Origin: CAZABG01 sp964483465
GTDB lineage: Bacteria; Chlamydiota; Chlamydiia; Chlamydiales; Parachlamydiaceae
Assembly (NCBI GenBank): GCA_964483465.1
Contig: CAZABG010000017.1
Location: 1-36,346 of the forward strand
Direction: 5' to 3'
DNA length: 36,346 nt
Each line of letters begins with the position of its first letter. Position 1 is the first letter of the stretch. The position numbers and the translations under genes are program-made. Under the pieces are notes generated by a model, which was not told the origin of the DNA, made no database searches, and was given only the letters and a program-made list of their open reading frames with translations. Below are positions 31,401-36,346 of the stretch, piece by piece.

Positions 31401-31509
31401 ATTTAAATTTAGGGGGCTGAGAGTGTCCATGATTCCCCTTAAAAGGCTTAATGTTGAATTAGTTGGAATAGGTCAAAGATTGGGTAGAATGGATGTCAAA
31501 ATCCAATTT
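31401..31509 (+). terminator. Hairpins after the glycerophosphodiesterase gene
   Basis: TTTAGGGGG (from about 31408) can pair with CCCCTTAAA (about 31436-31444) through nine base pairs including one G-U. A second, weaker stem TGGAT/ATCCA (31490-31494 and 31501-31505) is followed by ATTTTT. Together they may end the upstream transcript just before the next promoter. Confidence 0.35.
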
Positions 31510-31539
31510 TTGAGTTAATTCCTATAAGTGTGTTATAGT
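31510..31539 (+). promoter_or_regulatory. Promoter of the acyltransferase/ACP/acyl ligase gene
   Basis: -35 TTGAGT (31510-31515), 18-bp spacer, -10 TATAGT (31534-31539). The expected RNA start near 31546 is just before GGAGG at 31550-31554. This helps decide the start: translation begins at TTG 31564, not at the upstream GTG 31528, which lies within the promoter. Confidence 0.6.
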
Positions 31540-31563
31540 GGTGAGCTTTGGAGGAATAATCCC

Positions 31564-34269
31564 TTGAAAAAGATTATCACAGCCTTAATTTATTTGTTTA
31601 TAAAGACCATCCTTTGGTTTCGATACAAAATCGAGTTCAAAGGGCTTGATAAAATCAACAAGTCAAGCATGTGTAAGCCGGGCGGCGTACTCTTTTTGCC
31701 GAATCACCCCGCTGTCTTTGTAGATCCTCTTGCAGCAGGTATTGGCGCCTGGAAAAAGAGCCCCATCCGCCCGATGGTGGTTGAGTACATGTATTATCAT
31801 CCGCTTGCCCATTGGCTTTTCAAATATGTAAACGCCATTCCGGTTCCAGATTTCGCCTCGACAAGCAACTCTGTAAAAGTAAAGCGGACGGAGAAAGTAT
31901 TCAATCAAATGGTTCAAGGGCTTGAGAAAGGGGATAGCTTTATGATCTATCCAGCCGGGAAAACCAAAAGTTCAAATAAAGAAGTTCTCGGCGGCGCCTC
32001 GGGTTTGCACCGCATACTAGCTGAAAGGCCTGAAACCAATATTGTTCTCGTTCGTATTAAAGGATTGTGGGGCAGTAAGTTTTCAAGGTACTGGACAGGA
32101 AGGGCCGCTCAAATGGGGCCGACCCTTGGATGGGGAATAAAACAGGTTTTAAAGAACCTGATTTTCTTTACCCCTAGAAGAAAAGTGATCATCGAATATG
32201 TTCCCGCTCCTGCCGATTTTCCTCGTCATGGAACAAGATTGGAACTTAATCGCTTTTTAGAAAATTGGTACAATCAGCCTGATGGTTTGACAACACAGGA
32301 AGGCGTTCATCCTGGCGATTCTTTAGTACTGCTTCCTTATTCTATGTGGTCTAAAGAAGTTCCAAAAATGGAAAGAACTTCTAAGCTTGAATTTAGTGTC
32401 GATTTGGATAAAATCCCTCGTGATGTCCAAGGAGAAGTTACCGAAAAACTTGCGGAACTTGCAGAAATTCCTCCTCAAAAAGTAAAACCCGATATGACAG
32501 TCGCGTCCGATTTAGGGCTCGATTCTCTTGATGTCGCTGAAATCATCGCTTTCTTAACTGAAAAATATGATGTCAAAAATATTCCTGTAGAAGAAGTGAC
32601 AACGGTTGCAAAAGTTATGGCCCTTGCCGCAGGCCAGCTTCAGACAGAAGATACTGAAGTTGACGCTGTTTTTGATCTTCGGAAATGGAATAAGAAAATT
32701 AAGCGTGAAAGAGCCGCGACTCTTCCCGGTTCTACTGTCGGGGAAGTTTTCCTTAATGCCTGTGAAAAGTTCGGCTCGCGTATGGCCATGGCAGATGATC
32801 GTCTGGGGCCTATCGACTATAAAAATCTTAAGATTAGATCGATCATTCTCGCGAATGAAATTAAAAAGATGCCGGGCGATACGATCGGGGTGCTTTTACC
32901 TGCGTCCGTTGCCGCTTTCATGGTCATTATGGCCTGCGAGCTTGCCGGCAAAGTGCCTGTCATGATCAACTGGACGCAAGGTCCGCGCCACCTAGAACAG
33001 GTAAAAGAGCTTGCGAATTTGAAGACGGTTATCTCTTCATGGGCCTTTATCGATCGTTTGGAAGGTATTGATTTTGACGGCCTTGATGAACTCATGGTTA
33101 TGTTGGAGGATTTGCGCAGAGGTGTTACTTTAAAAGATAAGTTGAAAGGCAAGCTTCTATCAAGAAAGAGTCCAAAAACTATTTTAAAGACTTTGAATCC
33201 AAAAGGAGCTCGTCCAGAAGATCCTGCTGTCATCCTATTTACGAGCGGAACGGAAAATATGCCTAAAGGCGTTCCTCTTTCGCACAATAATATCCTTTCA
33301 AATATGCGCCCCGTCTTTGATGACGTGCCGATTTTTACGGACGATATTTTGTTTGGCATCCTTCCACCTTTCCACTCTTTTGGTTTTACCGTAGCCACGC
33401 TGCTTCCCCCTTTATCGGGAGCAAGAGTTGCTTTCTTCCCAAATCCGACAGAAGGGAAAAAGATGGCGGAACGCTGTAAAAAATGGGGAATTACCATTAC
33501 CTGCGGCGCGCCTACCTTCTTGAAAGGGATGATGAAGGGCGGAAATAAGGATCTATTCCAAACGGTAAGATTGAATGTAACGGGAGCTGAAAAAGCGTCT
33601 CAGGAATTATTTGATCTGGTAAGCGCGATTACGCCCGGAGAGATTATTGAAGGGTATGGCATTACCGAATGTTCGCCGGTTCTTTCTATGAATAGACCGG
33701 GAAAATTCCATAAGGGGGTGGGACAAGCGCTCGGAAATGTCGAATTAATGATTGTTCATCCCGACACGTTTGAAGTGCTGCCTCCTAACACGCAAGGGCT
33801 GATTCTTGCAAAAGGTCCGAACGTATTCAGCGGCTATATTAATCCTGGGATGGAGCCTCCTTTTGTTACGATCAATGGAGAAAAATGGTATAAAACGGGC
33901 GATTTGGGAAATCTCGATGATGAAGGTTTCTTAACAATATCCGGACGTCTAAAGCGATTTATCAAAATTGGCGGGGAAATGGTCAGCCTTGGAGCTATTG
34001 AAGAAGCTCTGATAAAAGCAGGCCCTGAAAAAGGGTGGAAGTTTGCTGAAGACGCGCCTTCGCTTGCTATTATGGCAAAAGAAAATGCGGGAGAAAGAAC
34101 TCGTATTAGTTTATTCACCATTTTCAAAACCGATGTGGAAGAAGTGAATTCTGCTTTAAAGGATTCAGGTTTCAGCAACCTCGTACGCATATCGCAAGTA
34201 AACGTGATTAAAGAGATCCCAATCATGGGAACGGGTAAAGTCAATTACCGAGGCCTTGAAAAACTATAA
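31564..34269 (+). CDS. aas: Three-domain fusion: PlsC-like acyltransferase, acyl carrier domain, acyl-ACP synthetase (Aas-like)
   Basis: 901 residues from TTG 31564 (GGAGG ten bases upstream). Residues 1 to about 240 form a glycerolipid acyltransferase: an N-terminal hydrophobic helix, FLPNHPAVFVDP with an HX5D rather than the standard HX4D motif, and MIYPAGKTKSSN where FPEGTRS is usual. At about 270-360 lies an acyl carrier domain with the phosphopantetheine serine (Ser321) in DLGLDSLDVAEII. From about 385 an AMP-forming ligase follows: LFTSGTENMPKGVPLSH, EGYGITECSPV, YKTGDLGNLDDEGF and a C-terminal IPIMGTGKVNYRG with the catalytic Lys. It should activate free (host) fatty acid, load it on a carrier and esterify lysophospholipid or glycerol 3-phosphate. 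Chlamydia has separate neighbouring genes (CT775, CT776, from memory). Confidence 0.9.
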   Translation: MKKIITALIYLFIKTILWFRYKIEFKGLDKINKSSMCKPGGVLFLPNHPAVFVDPLAAGIGAWKKSPIRPMVVEYMYYHPLAHWLFKYVNAIPVPDFASTSNSVKVKRTEKVFNQMVQGLEKGDSFMIYPAGKTKSSNKEVLGGASGLHRILAERPETNIVLVRIKGLWGSKFSRYWTGRAAQMGPTLGWGIKQVLKNLIFFTPRRKVIIEYVPAPADFPRHGTRLELNRFLENWYNQPDGLTTQEGVHPGDSLVLLPYSMWSKEVPKMERTSKLEFSVDLDKIPRDVQGEVTEKLAELAEIPPQKVKPDMTVASDLGLDSLDVAEIIAFLTEKYDVKNIPVEEVTTVAKVMALAAGQLQTEDTEVDAVFDLRKWNKKIKRERAATLPGSTVGEVFLNACEKFGSRMAMADDRLGPIDYKNLKIRSIILANEIKKMPGDTIGVLLPASVAAFMVIMACELAGKVPVMINWTQGPRHLEQVKELANLKTVISSWAFIDRLEGIDFDGLDELMVMLEDLRRGVTLKDKLKGKLLSRKSPKTILKTLNPKGARPEDPAVILFTSGTENMPKGVPLSHNNILSNMRPVFDDVPIFTDDILFGILPPFHSFGFTVATLLPPLSGARVAFFPNPTEGKKMAERCKKWGITITCGAPTFLKGMMKGGNKDLFQTVRLNVTGAEKASQELFDLVSAITPGEIIEGYGITECSPVLSMNRPGKFHKGVGQALGNVELMIVHPDTFEVLPPNTQGLILAKGPNVFSGYINPGMEPPFVTINGEKWYKTGDLGNLDDEGFLTISGRLKRFIKIGGEMVSLGAIEEALIKAGPEKGWKFAEDAPSLAIMAKENAGERTRISLFTIFKTDVEEVNSALKDSGFSNLVRISQVNVIKEIPIMGTGKVNYRGLEKL

Positions 34270-34290
34270 CACAATCTCTAAACTGGCAAG

Positions 34291-35697
34291 ATGCTTAAAA
34301 TTTTTAATACCGAATCGCGCGAAAAAGAGCCTTTTCACCCAATTGACGGACGCCAAGTCAAAATGTATACCTGCGGCCCTACGGTATATCACTATGCCCA
34401 TATCGGAAATTTTAGAGCGTTCCTTTTTGAGGATGTCTTAAGAAGGACGCTTAAATACCTTGGATATAAGGTGACGCAGGTGATGAATCTCACCGATGTT
34501 GACGATAAGACGATCAAAGGCGCTTTACGTGAAAACGTCACTCTTGATGAGTTTACAAAACCCTACAAGGACGCTTTTTTTGAAGATCTTAAGACGCTCA
34601 ATGTTGAGCCTGCCGAATATTATCCTCAAGCGACCGATTATATTCCCCAAATGATCGAAATGATTGAAGGCCTAGTTCAAAAGGGAATCGCTTATCAAGG
34701 TGCTGATAAAAGCATCTATTTTGCTATCCGCAAATTCCCGCGCTACGGCTGCCTTTCGCATCTTCATTTGGATGATTTGAAAACCGGCGCGTCGAATCGC
34801 GTCGAAGCTGATGAATACGATAAAGAATCGGCGTCGGATTTCGTTCTTTGGAAAGCCTATGATGAAGAGCGAGACGGGAAAATCTATTGGGATAGTCCTT
34901 TTGGAAAAGGCCGTCCCGGCTGGCATCTTGAATGTTCAACCATGGCGATGAGAATTCTCGGCTCTTCGATCGATATTCATTGCGGTGGAATTGATAACAT
35001 GTTTCCCCACCATGAAAACGAAATCGCTCAGTCGGAATCCTATTCAGGCGATCGTTTCGTAAAATACTGGATGCATTCAGAACATCTTATTGTCGATAAC
35101 AAAAAGATGTCAAAGAGCCTCGGCAACTTCTACACCTTGCGCGACCTTTTAGCTAGAGGCTATAAAGGATCAGAGCTTCGTTATATGCTAATCCATACGC
35201 ATTACAAAACGCAGCTTAACTTTACCTTCCAGGGTCTTGAAGCCGTTCGTGCGTCGCTTGATCGTTTAAAAGCATTTATTATTCGTCTTAATGAAGTGGA
35301 AGGGCCTGAAACCGAATCGGTCAACTCCTTCATCGTTGAGACAGAAGCACGCTTTAAGGCTGCTTTAGAAGACGATCTTAACCTATCGCTTGCCCTTGCT
35401 GCTCTTTTTGATTTTGTTCGCGATGTTAATTCTTTGCTTGATCAAAATCGCCTTGGCGAGAGCGACGCGAAAACGACGCTTGCTTTCTTGCATCGTGTCG
35501 ATTCTGTTCTTGGATTTTTGCCCTTTGATGTTAACAATGAAGTTGTTCCTGAAGATTTACTTGAAATGCTTTCAGTACGTATGACGGCCCGTTCCCAAAA
35601 GAACTGGCAGCTTGCCGATCAGATGCGCGACCAGATACAGGCGCGCGGATATATTATTGAAGATACATCAAACGGCGCACGCCTCAAAAAAACATGA
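34291..35697 (+). CDS. cysS: Cysteinyl-tRNA synthetase
   Basis: 468-residue class I synthetase. The Zn and cysteine site uses Cys28 in MYTCGPTVY, Cys215 in GWHLECSTMAM and the HHENE element at 240-244. The HIGH motif is HIGN at 37-40 and KMSKS is at 272-276 in DNKKMSKSLGNF. The C-terminal anticodon-binding helices are complete, so the enzyme looks functional. It follows the acyl ligase by 21 bp without a visible ribosome site stronger than GGCAAG. The cognate tRNA-Cys lies in the same window at 10120-10190, 24 kb away. Confidence 0.97.
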   Translation: MLKIFNTESREKEPFHPIDGRQVKMYTCGPTVYHYAHIGNFRAFLFEDVLRRTLKYLGYKVTQVMNLTDVDDKTIKGALRENVTLDEFTKPYKDAFFEDLKTLNVEPAEYYPQATDYIPQMIEMIEGLVQKGIAYQGADKSIYFAIRKFPRYGCLSHLHLDDLKTGASNRVEADEYDKESASDFVLWKAYDEERDGKIYWDSPFGKGRPGWHLECSTMAMRILGSSIDIHCGGIDNMFPHHENEIAQSESYSGDRFVKYWMHSEHLIVDNKKMSKSLGNFYTLRDLLARGYKGSELRYMLIHTHYKTQLNFTFQGLEAVRASLDRLKAFIIRLNEVEGPETESVNSFIVETEARFKAALEDDLNLSLALAALFDFVRDVNSLLDQNRLGESDAKTTLAFLHRVDSVLGFLPFDVNNEVVPEDLLEMLSVRMTARSQKNWQLADQMRDQIQARGYIIEDTSNGARLKKT

Positions 35698-35933
35698 TAG
35701 CCCATACAAAAGACGAAAAATACCTCATAGCTCTTTACGAAATGACCCAGGAGATGGGAGAGACATATTTCGACAAGTATGAAGTGGGCATCCGCGCGCA
35801 TCTTCAGCCGAAGGGGGTTAATGCGATTACTGTATTGTTAGCTCAGGCTAATTTCATCAAGAAAGGCGAAGCAGATTCTATTATGCTTACACCCCATGGG
35901 GAGAAGCTAGTTCTAAGACTTCTAGAAGAATAA
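35694..35933 (+). CDS. Small hypothetical protein, possible winged-helix fold
   Basis: 79 residues. The ATG overlaps the cysS stop as ATGA, which implies coupled translation. The sequence (MIAHTKDEKYLIALYEMTQE, then LQPKGVNAITVLLAQANFIK KGEADSIMLTPHGEKLVLRLLEE) has a helix-helix-helix-hairpin-helix layout; 'LTPHGEKLV' resembles the wing and last helix of winged-helix proteins. No family is recognised. A role in DNA binding is conjecture. It is the last gene before the repeat-rich right end. Confidence 0.72.
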   Translation: MIAHTKDEKYLIALYEMTQEMGETYFDKYEVGIRAHLQPKGVNAITVLLAQANFIKKGEADSIMLTPHGEKLVLRLLEE

Positions 35934-35968
35934 CTTTTTTTAAAAGAATTAGTATTTTTATTGTTGTC

Positions 35969-35990
35969 GGGGGCAGTGTGCCCTGCCCCC
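35969..35990. terminator. GC-rich hairpin downstream of cysS and the small ORF
   Basis: Eight-bp perfect arms GGGGGCAG/CTGCCCCC with a 6-base loop, 36 bp after the last stop. There is no T-run on either side, so it may block exonucleases or belong to the repeat cluster instead of acting as an intrinsic terminator. Confidence 0.4.
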
Positions 35991-36023
35991 CGCACCCCCG
36001 TAAAGGCCATACTCGCTTCCTAT

Positions 36024-36101
36024 TTTCAAATATCGCTCAGGTCGGCAGGTACAACCTAGACCTCCCTTCGTTCGCTTAAGCTCACTTCGCGATATTTGAA
36101 A
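36024..36101. repeat. 78-bp element with 13-bp perfect inverted ends
   Basis: TTTCAAATATCGC (36024-36036) and its exact reverse complement (36089-36101) enclose an inner hairpin AGGT-aca-ACCT nested in AGGTC/GACCT. No coding potential. Confidence 0.65.
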
Positions 36102-36126
36102 CTAGTTTGCGATTCTGGCCTGCGGG

Positions 36127-36171
36127 GCGGGCTTTCGCCCGCTCGAATCAACAGTCGGAGCTAAAGCTCCG
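36127..36171. repeat. Two short hairpins, one with the shared GCTAAAGC core
   Basis: GCGGGC-tttc-GCCCGC (36127-36142) and CGGAGCT-aa-AGCTCCG (36156-36171). The second shares its centre GCTAAAGC with the hairpin near 7150 and GCTAAAG with the ones at 7257 and 7609. Confidence 0.65.
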
Positions 36172-36202
36172 GTCGGAACAAGCCTCGTCCCTCGGCATAT
36201 GT

Positions 36203-36346
36203 CCCGGCGCTCTCAGCGCCGGCTAGTGCCGCTGCAAGCGGCACCATGCGCCTGCCGCAGGCGGCGCTACCCGGCGCTTCCAGCGCCGGCTAGTGCCGCT
36301 TGCAGCGGCACCATGCGCCTGCCGCAGGCGGCGCTACCCGGCGCTT
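36203..36346 (+). repeat. 67-bp tandem repeat made of three hairpins, continuing past the window
   Basis: Units start at 36203, 36270 and 36337 (CCCGGCGCT...), an exact 67-bp period; the third is cut by the window edge. Each unit contains GGCGCT/AGCGCC, GTGCCGCT/AGCGGCAC and CGCCTG/CAGGCG hairpins with 3-base loops. Units one and two differ only in the loops of the first two hairpins. Confidence 0.9.

Larger units (their letters stand above)
35934..36346. other. Gene-free, hairpin-rich right end of the window
   Basis: 413 bp without a supportable gene. In order: a strong hairpin GGGGGCAG/CTGCCCCC (35969-35990) without T-run; a 78-bp element bounded by 13-bp inverted repeats (36024-36101); two hairpins (36127-36142 and 36156-36171); and a 67-bp tandem repeat from 36203 to the edge. 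The G/C content is much higher than in the neighbouring genes from about 36120 on. Confidence 0.75.

Noticed and set aside
31409..31440. GGGGGCTGAGAG followed by CCCC resembles the start of a TPP riboswitch
   Set aside because: The second conserved block (ACCTGAT) and the rest of the fold are absent, and the downstream gene has no link to thiamine; the bases are better explained as a hairpin between genes.
31528..31563. GTG 31528 as start of the acyltransferase fusion
   Set aside because: It overlaps the -10 region of a good promoter and has no Shine-Dalgarno, while TTG 31564 follows GGAGG at proper distance and begins the hydrophobic helix.
32817..33497. 226-codon open frame on the minus strand inside the acyl ligase
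   Set aside because: The plus strand carries clear AMP-ligase motifs throughout; the antisense frame is open because of the codon bias of the real gene.
36203..36346. Possible CRISPR array at the right edge
   Set aside because: The 67-bp units are nearly identical throughout with no unique spacers, and no cas genes are present; it is a hairpin tandem repeat.

Overview
The window is about 36 kb of a bacterial chromosome, almost certainly from the phylum Chlamydiae and probably a Parachlamydia-related (environmental) lineage. I infer this from gene order and fusions, not from a database search. The run murF-mraY-murD-(LysM protein)-ftsW-murG-murC/ddl-ftsQ, followed by an RsbV-like STAS protein, miaA, a long coiled-coil protein, rsfS, fabF and a Nudix hydrolase, matches the order I recall from Chlamydia (roughly CT756-CT771). 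The fused MurC-Ddl ligase is a chlamydial hallmark, and no ftsA or ftsZ follows ftsQ. A type III glutamine synthetase, an NSS transporter, an orphan groEL and large lineage-specific proteins suggest an amoeba-associated relative with a larger genome rather than a pathogenic Chlamydia.

Layout. 1-2373 (minus): a tiny membrane protein, a YkgJ-type cysteine-cluster protein and a phosphohexomutase overlap in one operon, and the start of a further gene runs off the left edge. 2374-4035: a structured leader and a sodium-dependent transporter (plus). 4036-5252 (minus): two tandem paralogous proteins that look like Ras-type small GTPases with shortened P-loops. 5331-7024 (minus): an orphan groEL with its own promoter and terminator. 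7025-7880: about 0.85 kb without genes, full of inverted repeats. 7880-10238 (minus): a FadL-like outer-membrane protein, rsmI, and tRNA-Cys set one base from the rsmI start codon.

10284-20075 (plus): a tightly packed peptidoglycan and division operon. Between them the genes make lipid II (MurF, MraY, MurD, MurG, MurC, Ddl) and supply septal factors (FtsW, FtsQ, a LysM protein), ending with cutA. 20286-22090: an SSB-like protein, an RsbV-like regulator and miaA. 22135-22275: a MITE-like palindromic element. 22412-29274: coiled-coil protein, HAD phosphatase, glnA type III, nadD, rsfS, fabF and Nudix hydrolase, nearly all overlapping or abutting. 29362-30756: a candidate inclusion-membrane or effector protein. 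30774-35933: a glycerophosphodiesterase, a three-domain acyltransferase-ACP-acyl ligase, cysS and a small unknown protein. 35934-36346: another gene-free stretch built from GC-rich hairpins and a 67-bp tandem repeat.

The least explained parts are the tandem Ras-like proteins and the repeat-rich intergenic regions. In the repeats, linker sequences are conserved while hairpin arms are exchanged as complementary pairs. All functions are read from motifs by eye; no similarity search was run.
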